The notes: generated by a model from the sequence alone, not told the origin. Positions 41,029 to 54,436 are shown, counted from the first letter of the stretch. The stretch is 64,000 nt of DNA from Candidatus Sodalis endolongispinus (GCF_018777395.1 NZ_JAFJYC010000001.1:1054001-1118000), one strand, 5' to 3'. Made by a program: numbers and translations.

Positions 41029-41223
41029 TCAGGCAATATTTTCCAATGGTGCGATGTGCTGAAGTTCATCCTCCATTATACGGCGCGCCACGCAAACGCA
41101 TTTTCCGCATTGGGTACCCACCGGCACCAATCGTTTCAATTGCTTAAAGGTCTGGGGCTGGTGTTGCCTCACTGCGGCGCGTATCGCTTTGTCGCTCACC
41201 GCATTACATAAACACACATACAT
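41029..41223 (-). CDS. bfd: Bacterioferritin-associated ferredoxin
   Basis: 64 residues with four [2Fe-2S] cysteines in 'YVCLCNAV' (Cys4, Cys6) and '[10 protein letters not shown]' (Cys39, Cys42). It reduces Bfr haem to release iron. It lies 74 bp upstream of bfr. Confidence 0.96.
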   Translation of the reverse strand: MYVCLCNAVSDKAIRAAVRQHQPQTFKQLKRLVPVGTQCGKCVCVARRIMEDELQHIAPLENIA

Positions 41224-41689
41224 TGCTGCTACTCACTGGCTTATCTCACGTTAATTTAAATGAGAACGCTTGTCATTACAATAGCGAAAGTATTGCTGTT
41301 TGCGTTTTGTACAATAAGCTGCTGATCTTTAACCGGTAAAAAGCGTATTTTTTTCGGTCTGTCGCCAGGCTTCGCTTGCTGAGCGTCGTGAAGCCAACGG
41401 GGAGCGCTGCAGCTGACCTAGCGAGGTAAGCGCTTAATACGGCGCTAACTGGGGCATATCTGGCCCGTTATTGTTTATAAGGTGGCGCCGCGGTGGTTCA
41501 CACGGCAAGTCGGTGCTAATGGTGGCATGGTTAGACGCTAAGGTGACCGAACAGTGTTGAATGATTTCTTTCTCTACTGTCTGGTAGCGGGTCGTTAGTA
41601 AAAGTAGCCTGGTTGGCGGCGTGCTCTTTCACGCATGGCCGCTAGCGTGGCGCAGCTTGTCAAAGGCGATTGCCGGTGGCCGACATGCA
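41224..41689. other. Intergenic between bfd and tufA end
   Basis: About 465 bp. It contains the bfd promoter region. No gene is recognisable, and the chitinase gene found here in E. coli is absent. Confidence 0.5.
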
Positions 41690-41718
41690 TAAAAAAAGGG
41701 CGCCAGAGGCGCCCTTTT
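41690..41718 (-). terminator. Terminator of the str operon (tufA)
   Basis: A 7-bp GGGCGCC/GGCGCCC stem with an AGA loop and a seven-T tail on the minus strand, 40 bp after the tufA stop. Confidence 0.85.
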
Positions 41719-41757
41719 CATTACCGGCACTGTGCCGGTTGTCATCAGACGTCTGTC

Positions 41758-42993
<1,236 letters not shown>

Positions 42994-43013
42994 TTAATTG
43001 TAACCCTTAAAGC

Positions 43014-45119
43014 TTACTTGGCTCTGCGGGTTTCGATAATGGCCTGAGCAACGTTGTTCAATGCTTCATTGTACTTCAGGAACTCCATGGAGTAAGAAGC
43101 ACGGCCCTGAGTCTGTGAACGCAGATCAGTAGCATAACCGAACATTTCAGACAAGGGGACCTGCGCACGAACGGTTTTACCGGTCGTGGTGTCTTCCATA
43201 CCGTCAATCATACCGCGACGACGGTTTAAGTCACCAATCACGTCACCCATGTAGTCTTCAGGCGTTTCAACTTCGACCTTCATGATGGGTTCCAGCAGCA
43301 CCGGTTTCGCCTTCATGAAGCCTTCTTTGAACGCCATGGAACCGGCAATCTTGAACGCCATTTCCGAGGAGTCGACTTCATGGTAGGAACCATCGAAGGC
43401 GGCAACACGGACGTCTACGATCGGGTAACCGGCCAGAACACCGCTTTTCAGCTGTTCCTGAACGCCTTTATCCACCGCCGGAACGTATTCTTTCGGTACC
43501 ACACCGCCGACGATTTCGTTCAGGAATTCGTAGCCTTTACCACCCGGTTCCATCGGTTCGATACGCAGCCAAACGTGACCAAACTGACCGCGACCACCGG
43601 ACTGACGAACAAATTTACCTTCCTGTTCGACGGTGGAGCGGATCGTTTCGCGGTAGGCCACCTGCGGCTTACCGACGTTGGCTTCCACGTTGAACTCGCG
43701 ACGCATACGGTCGACGAGGATTTCAAGGTGCAGCTCACCCATCCCGGCGATGATAGTCTGACCGGACTCTTCATCGGTCCACACGCGGAAAGATGGGTCT
43801 TCCTGCGCCAGACGGCCCAGTGCCAGACCCATTTTTTCCTGGTCGGCCTTGGTTTTCGGTTCCACGGCAACGGAGATAACCGGCTCCGGGAATTCCATGC
43901 GCTCAAGGATGATCGGCGCAGAGGTGTCGCACAGGGTATCCCCGGTGGTGACGTCCTTCAGGCCGATGGCCGCGGCGATATCGCCGGCGCGCACTTCCTT
44001 GATTTCTTCACGCTTGTTGGCGTGCATCTGTACGATACGGCCGAAACGTTCGCGCTTGTCCTTCACCGAGTTCAGCACGGTGTCGCCGGAATTGACGACG
44101 CCGGAGTAGACGCGGAAGAAGGTCAGGTTGCCGACGAACGGGTCGGTGGCGATTTTGAACGCCAGCGACGAGAACGGCTCGTCATCGCTGGAATGACGTT
44201 CAGCGTGGGTTTCGCCGTCTTCCAGTACGCCGTTAATGGCAGCAACGTCAGTAGGTGCCGGCAGATACTCAATGACCGCATCCAGCATCGCCTGCACGCC
44301 CTTGTTCTTGAACGCGGAACCACAGGTGACCAGAATGATTTCGTTGTTCAGAACGCGCTGGCGCAGACCTTGCTTGATTTCTTCCTCGGTCAGCTCTTCG
44401 CCGCCCAGGTACTTGTCCATCAGCTCTTCAGACGCTTCAGCCGCGGATTCCACCAGATGCTGGTGCCATTTGTCGGCCAGCTCGGCCAAATCGGCAGGGA
44501 TGTCTTCATAATTGAAGGTCACACCCTGGTCCGCTTCGCTCCAGTTGATCGCTTTCATCTTCACCAGGTCGACGACGCCGGTGAATTTTTCTTCCGCGCC
44601 GATAGCCAGCTGGATCGGAACCGTGTTAGCGGCCAGACGGGTTTTCAACTGTTCAACTACGCGCAGATAGTTGGCGCCCATACGGTCCATTTTATTGACG
44701 AACGCGATACGTGGCACTTTGTATTTGTTTGCCTGACGCCATACGGTCTCAGACTGCGGCTGCACGCCGCCAACCGCACAGTAAACCATCACGGCGCCAT
44801 CGAGCACGCGCATGGAGCGTTCTACTTCAATGGTGAAGTCAACGTGTCCCGGGGTGTCGATGATGTTGATACGGTGCGAATCAAACTGTTTGGCCATGCC
44901 GGCCCAGAAACAGGTGGTCGCTGCGGACGTGATGGTGATACCACGTTCCTGCTCCTGCGCCATCCAGTCCATGGTGGCAGCGCCATTATGGACTTCACCG
45001 ATCTTGTGGTTCACACCCGTGTAGAACAGGATACGTTCAGTCGTGGTGGTTTTACCGGCGTCGATGTGTGCACTGATACCGATGTTACGATAGCGTGCAA
45101 TGGGTGTTATACGAGCCAT
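43014..45119 (-). CDS. fusA: Elongation factor G
   Basis: 701 residues with '[15 protein letters not shown]', '[20 protein letters not shown]' and 'NKMDR', then domains II-V to the C-terminus. It drives translocation. Full length. Confidence 0.98.
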   Translation of the reverse strand: MARITPIARYRNIGISAHIDAGKTTTTERILFYTGVNHKIGEVHNGAATMDWMAQEQERGITITSAATTCFWAGMAKQFDSHRINIIDTPGHVDFTIEVERSMRVLDGAVMVYCAVGGVQPQSETVWRQANKYKVPRIAFVNKMDRMGANYLRVVEQLKTRLAANTVPIQLAIGAEEKFTGVVDLVKMKAINWSEADQGVTFNYEDIPADLAELADKWHQHLVESAAEASEELMDKYLGGEELTEEEIKQGLRQRVLNNEIILVTCGSAFKNKGVQAMLDAVIEYLPAPTDVAAINGVLEDGETHAERHSSDDEPFSSLAFKIATDPFVGNLTFFRVYSGVVNSGDTVLNSVKDKRERFGRIVQMHANKREEIKEVRAGDIAAAIGLKDVTTGDTLCDTSAPIILERMEFPEPVISVAVEPKTKADQEKMGLALGRLAQEDPSFRVWTDEESGQTIIAGMGELHLEILVDRMRREFNVEANVGKPQVAYRETIRSTVEQEGKFVRQSGGRGQFGHVWLRIEPMEPGGKGYEFLNEIVGGVVPKEYVPAVDKGVQEQLKSGVLAGYPIVDVRVAAFDGSYHEVDSSEMAFKIAGSMAFKEGFMKAKPVLLEPIMKVEVETPEDYMGDVIGDLNRRRGMIDGMEDTTTGKTVRAQVPLSEMFGYATDLRSQTQGRASYSMEFLKYNEALNNVAQAIIETRRAK

Positions 45120-45213
45120 TTGAATCCTCGATTACTGGGGCGTTCATTCCGAGCCAACCCGGCAGGGACAGCTCATGAGCGTCCGCCGGGTTAGCGTAAC
45201 TACTGCGGTGCGA

Positions 45214-45699
<486 letters not shown>

Positions 45700-45778
45700 T
45701 TAATTCAGGGTTGTCCAAAACTCGATGAGTTCTTTGACAGAATTAATAAAACGTTTGGCCTTACTTAACGGAGAACCA

Positions 45779-46153
<375 letters not shown>

Positions 46154-46235
46154 TCAATAAAACTCCTGGGTTTTGCTTCGTAAACACGTAATAAATCGCC
46201 CCGTGATGCCGCGGGGCAAAGTAAGAGCACGCAGA

Positions 46236-46264
46236 ATTTTATGGCTGACGGGTAAAGGTGTCAA
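46236..46264 (-). promoter_or_regulatory. str operon promoter
   Basis: A perfect TTGACA (46259-46264) and TAAAAT (46236-46241) separated by 17 bp, followed by a GC-rich hairpin CCCCGCGG...CGGGGCG in the leader. Confidence 0.85.
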
Positions 46265-46286
46265 GAAATATACAACCCACCCTTGC

Positions 46287-46574
46287 TTACCACGCCATCT
46301 GCTGCGGCTGTTTTTCAGTCAGCCTGACGAAGTCAGTATAACTGATTATCGCAAAATTGGGCGAAAAATGAGCAGACAGCCCGCGGGCGGCAATATCATT
46401 TTCCAGCGCGTGCAGCGTCAGGTGAGAGGCGCCGAAGGCGCGCGCGGCCGGTGATCCATTGAGACCGGCGATAACGCCATCGGCCAGCAGCAACAGGTCG
46501 TCGCCGGGCTGCGCGGTACGCAGCAGCTCCGCCAGATCGCAAGCATAGGGAGAACGGCTCAGGGTATACAGCAT
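46287..46574 (-). CDS. tusB: Sulfur-relay protein TusB
   Basis: 95 residues beginning 'MLYTLSRSPYACDLAELLRT'. The TusBCD complex passes sulfur from TusA to TusE for 2-thiouridine in tRNA. Follows tusC by 14 bp. Confidence 0.92.
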   Translation of the reverse strand: MLYTLSRSPYACDLAELLRTAQPGDDLLLLADGVIAGLNGSPAARAFGASHLTLHALENDIAARGLSAHFSPNFAIISYTDFVRLTEKQPQQMAW

Positions 46575-46588
46575 GGGCGCCTCCGGCG

Positions 46589-46948
46589 TTAAAACGTCAA
46601 TACGGTGTCAAAAGCACTCAGACGCTGGCGCCAGTCCGCCGCCGATAACCATTCGGCGTCCAGCACCCAGCCGGCATCGGCATCCAGACCGCGCTCCGCC
46701 GCCGACTCGGCGCAGAGATAAAGTCTGTCGACATCATACAGCGGCAGCACGCCGAAGGTGGCGATAAAGTCCCGCGCCAGGATTTGCGCCGGCTGCTGCT
46801 GCGCCAGCAACAGCAATACGCCATCGGCGATAAAAAAGACACCGATATCCTCCGCCAATGCCGAGGTCGCCAACAGCGCGTCAAGCCCTTCCCGTCCGGC
46901 GGCGTCGCCGTGCGGACCGTGGCTGAAAACAAATGCGATACGGTTCAT
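46589..46948 (-). CDS. tusC: Sulfur-relay protein TusC
   Basis: 119 residues with DsrE/F fold ('[20 protein letters not shown]', '[20 protein letters not shown]'). The start Met was chosen as the one giving the standard TusC N-terminus; the 43 codons upstream overlap tusD and match nothing. Confidence 0.93.
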   Translation of the reverse strand: MNRIAFVFSHGPHGDAAGREGLDALLATSALAEDIGVFFIADGVLLLLAQQQPAQILARDFIATFGVLPLYDVDRLYLCAESAAERGLDADAGWVLDAEWLSAADWRQRLSAFDTVLTF

Positions 46949-46955
46949 GGACGCC

Positions 46956-47348
46956 TCAGAACTGGATAAAGCGATCGCAGCCGAGCGCCGCCTGTGCCAG
47001 GCTGCCCAGGCCGCTGAGCTCAAAGCCGGGCTGAAGATTTTCGCCGCTTCGCTTAAGCAGCGACGCCTGAAGGGCATCGGTCACGCCACGACGCAGGGCG
47101 GCGGCGACGCAGACATGCAGCGCCACCTGATGCTGCTGCGCCAGATCGTGCCAGGCGCGCACCAGATCCACCTCATCGCCGGCGGGCGCACTTAAGCGGT
47201 TGGCGTTATGCACGCCGTCCTGGTAAAAAAACACCGTGCCGAGACGGTGGCCGCACGCCAATAGCGCCCGGGCAAACTGCAGCGCGCTGCTGGCGCGCTG
47301 ATTGCCATAGGCCGGGCCGGTAACCATCAGGCAGTAGTCCAAACTCAC
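46956..47348 (-). CDS. tusD: Sulfur-relay protein TusD
   Basis: 130 residues starting at GTG, which overlaps the yheO stop (GTGA). The Cys carrying the persulfide is at about position 80 in '[14 protein letters not shown]'. '[20 protein letters not shown]' is the diagnostic N-terminal part. A TTG two codons later is an alternative start. Confidence 0.93.
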   Translation of the reverse strand: MSLDYCLMVTGPAYGNQRASSALQFARALLACGHRLGTVFFYQDGVHNANRLSAPAGDEVDLVRAWHDLAQQHQVALHVCVAAALRRGVTDALQASLLKRSGENLQPGFELSGLGSLAQAALGCDRFIQF

Positions 47349-48067
47349 CGTTCCTGTACCACAAAATCGCCGCTTTTGAACTGACGGATGTACAAATAGA
47401 CCGTGTGCTTGGAGATGTTGAGCCTGTCGGCAACCTGGTTGATGGCGTCCTTGATATCGAAGATGCATTTCTCATACAGATTGAGCACAATCTGGCGGTT
47501 CTTGGCGTTGTTGGACACGTTGCGATCGGCGTTGACTTCCTCAATCGTAAACTCCAGCGTCTGGGCCACCAAATCGTCAACCGAAGAGGCAAAATTCACC
47601 GAGGTGGCGATGTCCTGCGTTTCCGGCGGAATAAAGGTTTGCATAATCTGCGAGAAGGGTACGTCCAGATTCATATTAATGCACAGCAGCCCTATCACCC
47701 GCTCCTCACGATTGCGGATGGCAATGGTGACCGATTTCATCAGCACGCCGTTTTTCGCCCGGGTAAAGTAGGCGCGGGAGACGCTGCTGTCCTCACCCGC
47801 CATATCATGCAGCATGCGCAGAGCGAGATCCGATATCGGCGACCCCACTTTACGCCCGGTATGTTCGCCGTTGGCGATACGCACCGCCGAGCATTTCAGG
47901 TCCTCCAGGGAGTGCAATACAATCTCGCAATGTCCGCCAATAAGCATCGCCAGGCCATCCACGACGGCTTCATAAGAGGCGAGAATTTCATGATCCACGG
48001 CGCTGAATGGACGTTCGTCCAATAGATCCAGCTCGCCGGCATCAGATTGAGGAAGAGACGTAGACAT
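47345..48067 (-). CDS. yheO: PAS/HTH transcriptional regulator YheO
   Basis: 240 residues, same length as E. coli YheO. It has an N-terminal PAS-like YheO domain ('[20 protein letters not shown]', '[20 protein letters not shown]') and a C-terminal HTH_22 domain ('[20 protein letters not shown]'). Target genes unknown. It leads the tusDCB operon. Confidence 0.93.
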   Translation of the reverse strand: MSTSLPQSDAGELDLLDERPFSAVDHEILASYEAVVDGLAMLIGGHCEIVLHSLEDLKCSAVRIANGEHTGRKVGSPISDLALRMLHDMAGEDSSVSRAYFTRAKNGVLMKSVTIAIRNREERVIGLLCINMNLDVPFSQIMQTFIPPETQDIATSVNFASSVDDLVAQTLEFTIEEVNADRNVSNNAKNRQIVLNLYEKCIFDIKDAINQVADRLNISKHTVYLYIRQFKSGDFVVQER

Positions 48068-48283
48068 GTGGAAATACCACCCGTGGTTGTGAATCTGCCG
48101 GGATAGTATCGGGCAGATTTGGCTGTAATTCTGTTATCCGGCCGCTAGTCTAGCAAATCCGGCAAAACGCTGTCGTTGTGTTTGGTGAAGTTTTTTATTA
48201 TTCGGCATTGGTATTATCCGCCCGCGTTGCAAGGCGGCGTGGGCGGCAGCCATAAGCGTGAACGCCTTAGGCCGGCAAGGCGG

Positions 48284-48309
48284 CAAAAAAAACCATCCCG
48301 CGGGGATGG
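48284..48309 (-). terminator. Terminator of fkpA
   Basis: A 7-bp CCATCCC/GGGATGG stem with a 3-nt GCG loop, followed on the minus strand by an eight-T tract. It is 45 bp after the fkpA stop. Confidence 0.85.
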
Positions 48310-48354
48310 CTTGCACAACGCACGGGCAACGGCCATTCTTGGGTGACAGCGGCG

Positions 48355-49182
48355 TTATTTCTGCTGCGCGCCCGCGTCCGGTGACTGTCCGGCGTCGCCG
48401 GCGGCCGTGGCCGGTTTGATATCCAGCAGTTCAACATCGAACACCAGCGTCGAGTTGGCCGGGATCCCGGGAACGCCGGTTTTGCCGTAAGCCTGCTCCG
48501 GCGGAATGACCAGCTGGATTTTCCCGCCTTTTTGAATGTGTTTCAACCCTTCGGTCCAGCCGGGGATGACGCCATCCAGGCGGAAAGACAGCGGCTCGCC
48601 GCGCTTGTAGGAATTATCGAATTCGGTCCCGTCAACCAAGGTGCCTTTATAGTTCACCACCACGGTATCGCTGTCGGTCGGCGCTTTGCCGGTGCCGGCT
48701 TTGTCCACTTTATACAGGACGCCATTGGCGGTTTTCTTCACGCCCTTTTCCTTGGCGTAGTCGGCGCGGTATTTATCGCCCTTGGCGGCGTTGTCCTTGG
48801 CCTCCTGCTCCATTTTAGTTTGGGCCGCCTGCTTCACGCGCGCTTCAAAGCTTTGCAGCGTGGCTTCAATTTCCTGATCGGACAGCTTGCTGTTGTTGGC
48901 GAAAGCGTCCTGCACGCCGGTGATCAGCTGATCTTTATTCAGTTTAATACCGAGCTTTTCCTGCTCTTTCAGCGAATTATCCATATAACGCCCCAGAGAG
49001 GCGCCCAAGGCATAAGCGGCTTGATCTTCGCTGCTTTTGAATTTGTCCGAGGTGGCGCTGGCGGGTGCAGCAGTCGCGGGCGGGGTGGCGCCGGGTGCCG
49101 CATCGGCGGCCAGGGCGTTGCTTGCGTTCAGGGCAAATGCCATAGTAGAGGCCAGCAACGATACTTTAATCAATGATTTCAT
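48355..49182 (-). CDS. fkpA: FKBP-type periplasmic peptidyl-prolyl isomerase FkpA
   Basis: 275 residues. A signal peptide (about 1-25, 'ASTMAFALNASNALA') is followed by a Pro/Ala-rich linker, the helical dimerisation/chaperone part and a C-terminal FKBP domain ('DTVVVNYKGTLVDGTEFDNS', 'IPGWTEGLKHIQKGGKIQLV', 'PANSTLVFDVELLDI'). It folds outer-membrane and periplasmic proteins. The ATG giving 'MKSLIKVSLLAS' was chosen. An IS copy lies 133 bp upstream, possibly separating the gene from its natural promoter. Confidence 0.96.
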   Translation of the reverse strand: MKSLIKVSLLASTMAFALNASNALAADAAPGATPPATAAPASATSDKFKSSEDQAAYALGASLGRYMDNSLKEQEKLGIKLNKDQLITGVQDAFANNSKLSDQEIEATLQSFEARVKQAAQTKMEQEAKDNAAKGDKYRADYAKEKGVKKTANGVLYKVDKAGTGKAPTDSDTVVVNYKGTLVDGTEFDNSYKRGEPLSFRLDGVIPGWTEGLKHIQKGGKIQLVIPPEQAYGKTGVPGIPANSTLVFDVELLDIKPATAAGDAGQSPDAGAQQK

Positions 49183-49379
49183 AAATCTCCATTTTCCTGG
49201 GTAAGCGGTCCCGGGGTCGATAGCAAAGTCAGGCAAATACTATAGCTGTGAGCATAAACACAACACAATCGCTATGCCGATTGATTAACGCTTTCTGGAA
49301 CATTTTTTACAACAATGATTTATCCCCCTGAAACACCAGACAGTAGCTGTATCTCCAGATAAGAGATAGGCTTGAATAT

Positions 49380-49670
49380 ATGTCTAACACTAACGCCAAT
49401 TTTGATATGACCGGGATCCTGTTAGGTCAAGAAGTCCGTAAACGTAAAACTCCTCAGGAAAAAATGGCCATTATTCAGCAGAGGATGGAGCCCGGCATGA
49501 ATGTCTCCCATCTCGCACGACTGCACGGTATCCAGCCCAGCCTGCTGTTTAAGTGGAAAAAGCAATATCAGGAAGGCAGCCTCACCGCCGGGGAGGACGT
49601 TGTTCCTGCCTCTGAGCTTGCAGCTGCATTGAAGCAGGTCCGGGAGCTCCAGCGCCTTCTGGGATCCTAA
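49380..49670 (+). CDS. IS2-like OrfA (copy 3)
   Basis: 96 residues: HTH OrfA ending 'RLLGS'. IS2 OrfA continues ~25 residues ('...[12 protein letters not shown]...'), but here a deletion between 'LLG' and 'LKEAV' puts the rest out of frame. Confidence 0.85.
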   Translation: MSNTNANFDMTGILLGQEVRKRKTPQEKMAIIQQRMEPGMNVSHLARLHGIQPSLLFKWKKQYQEGSLTAGEDVVPASELAAALKQVRELQRLLGS

Positions 49671-49701
49671 AAGAAGCCGTGGAGTACGGCCAGTCACGAA
49701 A

Positions 49702-50577
49702 ATGGATAGCGCACGCGCCCTTGTTGCCAAAGGCCGGGGAATAGCACAGGTCAGCCGCGCCATGAGCGGGTCGCGTGCGCCGCTGTCACTGCGGATTAAG
49801 CGTTCTGCCGACTGGCAGGACAGGCGCTGTAACCGGCGTAATGACGAAGCAGACGCTGAAATACTGTCGGACATCCTCGACATCATCAGCGATATGCCCA
49901 GCTACGGCTATCGGCGGGTGTGGGGCATCCTGCGTAAACAACGTCGCGCAGAGGGACTGCCGCCGGTAAATGCGAAACGACTTTACAGGATCATGTGTGA
50001 GCATAACCTGCTGTTATTACATTGAAAACCAGAGCGGCCGAGGCGTGAGCATAAGGGCAGGATCGCGGTGGCAGAAAGCGATATGCGCTGGTGTTCAGAT
50101 GGCTTCGAGTTCGGCTGCGACAACGGTGAAAAACTGCGGGTCACGTTCGCACTGGACTGCTGCGACAGAGAGGCCATAGACTGGTCTGCGAGCACTGGAG
50201 GCTACGACAGTTCGACCGTGCAGGATGTGATGCTGATGTCGGTAGAAAAGCGCTTCGGCGACAGGTTACCCGATACAGCGGTGCAGTGGTTGACGGACAA
50301 CGGTTCAGCGTATACCGCGCATGAAACGCAGAGGTTCGCCAGAGAACTGGATCTGGAGCCCTGCACAACAGCGGTGAGCAGCCCGCAGAGAATGGCCGAA
50401 CGGTTCGTGAAGACGATGAAGGAAGACTATATCGAGTTCATGCCAAAACCGGATGCGAGAACAGCCCTGCGAAACCTTGCAGCAGCTTTCACGCATTACA
50501 ATGAAAACCATCCGTACAGCGCGCTGGGATATCACTCTCCGAGAGAATACCGGCGGCAGCGGGCTTCGTTAACTTAA
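49702..50577 (+). pseudogene. IS2-like OrfB (copy 3), interrupted by TGA
   Basis: Reads '[20 protein letters not shown]' through the IS3 OrfB N-terminal domain to 'HNLLLLH', then a TGA at 50023-50025. It continues in the same frame to '[20 protein letters not shown]', 'WLTDNGSAY' and '[17 protein letters not shown]', a full DDE core. The TGA is shared with copy 2 (and copy 1 has the same context), so this element type has been moving with it, or is a fossil family. Confidence 0.85.
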
Positions 50578-50817
50578 GATACAAAAGCTGTACGGAGATG
50601 GCGGGGCAAGATCACATTTTTTACAACAAGAAGTTTCCTGATAATGCATTTTCATTGCGATCCGGTTTGATATCGCCGCCTAATGATGACCTTGATGCGG
50701 GCGATCCGCGTAAAGCAAGGTAGAATCTACCGGGATTGCCCGCTCGAGGCAACTGCGGAACGGGAACGGTGCGACGCCTGTTCCATTGGTCTTGATCGGT
50801 ACCGAGAGGGGAATAGG

Positions 50818-51036
50818 ATGGAACTATCGCAGCTGGAACAGCGTCTGGAAGTGTTAGAGGAACGGGTTGCTTTCCAGGAAGTCACGATTGAGGAACTGAA
50901 TCAGACGGCGGTGGCCCACCAGCGCGATATCAGCCGGCTACAGGAGCAATTGCGCCTGCTGTCGGACAAATTGCGCGAGCAGAACACCTCGATCATCGCC
51001 TCGCAAAGCGAGGAAACGCCCCCGCCCCACTACTAA
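50818..51036 (+). CDS. slyX: SlyX
   Basis: 72 residues, short coiled coil ('[20 protein letters not shown]') ending in the family signature 'EETPPPHY'. Function unknown. Preceded by GAGGGG. Divergent from fkpA (with the IS between) and convergent with slyD, as in E. coli. Longer in-frame starts are not supported. Confidence 0.94.
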   Translation: MELSQLEQRLEVLEERVAFQEVTIEELNQTAVAHQRDISRLQEQLRLLSDKLREQNTSIIASQSEETPPPHY

Positions 51037-51096
51037 TAAGCGGGTGAGCGGGTGACGCCCGGGCGTGGCCCGCTCAGGGTCCCGCGCCGTTCGCGC

Positions 51097-51645
51097 TTAG
51101 TGGCAGCCACAGCCGCCGTGGCCGCCGCCTTTGTGGTCATGCCCATGACCGCCGCAGCAGCCATCACCGTGGTCATGGTCGTGGCCGTGAACATGGCCGT
51201 TGGCCAGCTCTTCCTCGGTGGCTTCGCGAATCGCGATAACCTCGACATGGAAGTTCAGGTTTTGCCCGGCCAGCATAGGATTGCCGTCAACCACGACATG
51301 ATCGCCATCGATTTCGGTGATTTCCACCGGTACCTGACCCTGATCCGTTTCGGCCAGGAAACGCATGCCCACTTCCAGTTCGTCGACGCCCATGAATACA
51401 TCTTTGGGTACGCGCTGCACCAGATTTTCATCGTAAGGGCCGTAAGTATCATTGGCTTCGATGCTGATATCGAAGATGTCGCCCGCACCGCGTTCATCCA
51501 GCGCTTTTTCCAGCCCGGAGATCAGCGAGCCATGACCATGCAGGTACTCCAACGGTGCGCTCACCGGGGATTCATCGACCAATACACCGTCTTCTGTTCT
51601 CAACTGGTAGGCCAGACTGACCACCCGATCTTTTGCTACTTTCAT
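51097..51645 (-). CDS. slyD: FKBP-type prolyl isomerase and metal chaperone SlyD
   Basis: 182 residues. FKBP/IF domain ('MKVAKDRVVSLAYQLRTEDG', 'LEYLHGHGSLISGLEKAL', 'VPKDVFMGVDELEVGMRFLA') and a His/Cys-rich nickel-binding tail ('HVHGHDHDHGDGCCGGHGHD' then 'GGCGCH'). The start follows GGGAGAG; an upstream Met was rejected. Confidence 0.96.
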   Translation of the reverse strand: MKVAKDRVVSLAYQLRTEDGVLVDESPVSAPLEYLHGHGSLISGLEKALDERGAGDIFDISIEANDTYGPYDENLVQRVPKDVFMGVDELEVGMRFLAETDQGQVPVEITEIDGDHVVVDGNPMLAGQNLNFHVEVIAIREATEEELANGHVHGHDHDHGDGCCGGHGHDHKGGGHGGCGCH

Positions 51646-51738
51646 GCTCTCTCCCACCATTGGAAACTCATTTGGCGCTGATTCTAATCAAAAACTGCAT
51701 GGATGTATGATTTAGCCGTAAAAAAGCGGCCAATAACA

Positions 51739-51942
51739 TTACTCCGGATGGAAAATACCAATAATGTTTTCTTTATCCGGTCTTTTCGCGCTAATCATGT
51801 CGTCGTCCTGCCGCTGGGTATAGCCGCACTTGACGCAAGCCACCCGATCGCTATTGTCCTCACGCCATACCGCCAGCGTATCAGCGCTGTGGCAGACGGG
51901 ACAGGTGGCGCCGGCGATGAAGCGTTTACGCTTTGCCGTCAT
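51739..51942 (-). CDS. yheV: YheV zinc-ribbon protein
   Basis: 67 residues: '[20 protein letters not shown]' and '[12 protein letters not shown]' form the zinc ribbon (Cys-X2-Cys twice), and it ends 'IIGIFHPE'. Function unknown. It overlaps the kefB end, as in relatives. Confidence 0.92.
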   Translation of the reverse strand: MTAKRKRFIAGATCPVCHSADTLAVWREDNSDRVACVKCGYTQRQDDDMISAKRPDKENIIGIFHPE

Positions 51943-53754
51943 AGGGTCGTTCTCCCTGTTGTTCATCCTCGCCCCAGCCGTCGAGCAGCCGCCGCTCCTG
52001 TTGCATCTCGCGCTGGAAAATGTCTTCCAGTTCGCGCCTCGCCTCCTTTACCCGCGAACTGTTCCCCCCCTCCTCTTGGGGCATCAATTCACGTAGCATG
52101 CGCATGTCCAGCCGGCGGAAATGCTGCTGCGCCCGGTAGGCCTGATGGGGGTGCATACCCAACAACTGCAGCACCTTACGTCCCAGCTCCAGAGCGCTGG
52201 CGAAGGTTTCCCGCGAAAAGCGCGATACACCGGCCTGCAGGAGCTCATGCGCTTCGACGCGCGCGCGCCAGGATCTGCAACTGGGGAAAGTGCTGCTGGC
52301 ACAGGCGGATGATGGCCATATTGTCTTCGGGCGTATTAGCCGAGACGACGATCGTTCGGGCCTTTTCCGCCCCCGCCGCCCGCAACAGCTCCAGTTCGGT
52401 GGCATCGCCGTAATACACTTTATAACCATAGCCGCGCATCAGGCTGACCACGCTGATGTCGCGCTCAAGCACCGTTATACGCGTTTTATTTGCCATCAAC
52501 AGGCGGCCTATCACCTGCCAGAAGCGGCCGAAGCCGACAATGATCACCTGCGGGTCGTCGTCGTTGACAAACGGTTTTTCATCGTTTTCATCTACTTCAT
52601 TATAGCGCCGGACCAGGATACGATCGATCACTTGCATCAATAATGGCGTGGTGATCATCGACAAGGTGACGATCACCAACAATAGGGATAATTGATCGCC
52701 GGTGAGGATTTTCTGCGCCGAGGCCGCCGAGAACAGAACGAAGGCAAACTCCCCGCCCTGGCTGAGTACGCCGGCAAATTGCAGCCGCACCGAACGTTTT
52801 AGCCCCGCCAGGCGCGCCAGGATATACAGAACCGTTCCCTTGATGGCCACCAGGATGGCGACCCCGGCCAGCACCGTCAGGACGTGCACATACAGAATGC
52901 CCAGATTCAGCGCCATGCCGACCGAAATAAAAAACAGGCCCAACAGCAGCCCCTTAAACGGCTCAATGGCAATCTCGAGTTCATGGCGGTACTCGCTTTC
53001 GGCCAGCAGCACGCCGGCGATAAAGGTGCCAAGAGCCATCGACAGGCCCAGCAAATCCATAAACAGCGCGGCACCCAGCACCAGACTGGCGGCGGTGAAC
53101 ACCTCGCGCACGTTCGCCGAGTCGATATAGCGAAACAGCGGACGCAGCAGGAAGCGCACACCGACCAGCATGCCAAAAAACGCCGCCAGTTTGATGCTGA
53201 TTTTCATCCAATCGCCGTGCCCGCCGGCGCCGCCGGCGAGAAACGGGATCAGAGACAGTGCCGGTATTATCACCGCCATATCCTGAAACAGTAACACCGA
53301 GAAACCCAGTTGGCCGCCCTCATTGCGGTTCATGCCCTTGTCGCGCATTAACTGCAGCGCAATGGCGGTAGAGGACATGGCCAGGCCGATGCCGCCGATA
53401 AGCGCCGCCTGCCAGCGTATACCGGTAAAGATAAGCGCGGCACACAGCAACACCGCGGTGATGGCCACCTGCGCGGCGCCGACGCCGAATATCGAGTGCC
53501 GCAGGTGCCAAAGCTTGGCGGGGTTCAGCTCCAGGCCGATGATGAACATTAAGAACACCCCCCCCCAGCTCCGAGAAATGCAGTATCTCGTCGACATCGC
53601 GAATAAAGCCCAGGCCCCAGGGGCCGATAGCGATACCGGCGGCCAGATAGCCCAGCACCGCGCCGATACCGAGACGCTGCGCGATAGGCACCGCCACCAC
53701 GGCGGCGAAAAGAAACAGCACCACCGCAATCAGAAAAGAGGGACTACTTTCCAT
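51926..53754 (-). pseudogene. kefB: Glutathione-regulated K+ efflux antiporter KefB, two frameshifts
   Basis: KefB expels K+ in exchange for H+ under electrophile stress. The N-terminus ('[20 protein letters not shown]', '[11 protein letters not shown]') is in one frame and runs into a C9/G9 run (53558-53566 plus). One extra base there moves the rest ('[20 protein letters not shown]' on) to another frame. A second break lies in a CG repeat (52257-52268). It moves the C-terminus ('[20 protein letters not shown]' and the rest to '[12 protein letters not shown]') to a third frame. The membrane and RCK parts are all present but cannot be made as one protein. Downstream kefG is intact. Confidence 0.9.
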
Positions 53755-54310
53755 GGCCTTCGCCCTCCGACGTCAAAGGTAACGACAACCAGCGCACGTA
53801 ATCGTCAGCGCAGCGGGCAAGACGTGCCGCCCCCTGGCGCCGCGCCCAATAAATAATCAGCGGCGGCTGCCAGTGCATGCGGCATAACGCGGCGGTCAAA
53901 GCGAAAGGACGCAGGATATCTGTCATCTGCACCCCTAACGTGCCGCTGGATTGATAGGCGCTTTCGGCATCGCCGGTGGTGATAACCGAACGCCAGTGTT
54001 TGCCGGCCAGCGCGTCGTCGCCGATGCCGCTGGCGAAGCCGCGGGTCAGCACGCGATCCAGCCACTCCTTGAGCAATGCCGGGCAGCTGTAAGTGTATAA
54101 CGGGTGTTGGAACACGATTACCTGATGATCCCGCAGTAGCTGCTGTTCGTGAGGTATATCGATAAAAAAATCCGGATAATGCGCATACAAATCATGTACG
54201 GTGACATGACCGAGCGTTGCCGCAGCCTTGAGTAACACCTGGTTCGCCACCGAATCCTGGGCCTCAGGATGCGCGTACAACAGCAAAACTTTGGGCGGCT
54301 CAGAGATCAA
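53744..54310 (-). CDS. kefG: KefB ancillary oxidoreductase KefG
   Basis: 188 residues, flavodoxin-like NAD(P)H:quinone oxidoreductase fold ('[20 protein letters not shown]', '[20 protein letters not shown]'). It activates KefB. It starts at TTG behind GGAGGGG. The end overlaps the kefB start. Intact although its partner is broken. Confidence 0.93.
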   Translation of the reverse strand: MISEPPKVLLLYAHPEAQDSVANQVLLKAAATLGHVTVHDLYAHYPDFFIDIPHEQQLLRDHQVIVFQHPLYTYSCPALLKEWLDRVLTRGFASGIGDDALAGKHWRSVITTGDAESAYQSSGTLGVQMTDILRPFALTAALCRMHWQPPLIIYWARRQGAARLARCADDYVRWLSLPLTSEGEGHGK

Positions 54311-54436
54311 TTCCCCTCCAAAGCGTCGTCAGGCAGCAGGATTTCCGCTACCATGCTTCGCAAAGTAAAATCAGAACGCGATATCCTGTTTAACATTCAA
54401 CTATATCAATTTAACATACTCTAACTATGGCGCTTT

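Larger units (their letters stand above)
49316..50614 (+). mobile_element. IS2-like (IS3 family) element, copy 3, most complete
   Basis: 1299 bp. The left end is TGATTTATCCCCC and the right end, read inward, TGATCTTGCCCC. It is flanked by a 15-bp direct repeat CATTTTTTACAACAA (49301-49315 and 50615-50629). It contains orfA and orfB. Compared with the other copies it lacks 6 bp ('SN G' at 'SSPQRMAER'). It has the same OrfA/B junction defect and the same in-frame TGA in orfB. Full length without the small deletion would be ~1305 bp. Confidence 0.92.

Noticed and set aside
43380..45194. Plus-strand 604-codon frame opposite fusA
   Set aside because: Shadow frame caused by codon bias of fusA on the other strand.
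46956..47468. Longer tusD frame extending into yheO
   Set aside because: The part before the GTG overlaps the yheO coding end; the normal TusD start is at the GTG that overlaps the yheO stop.
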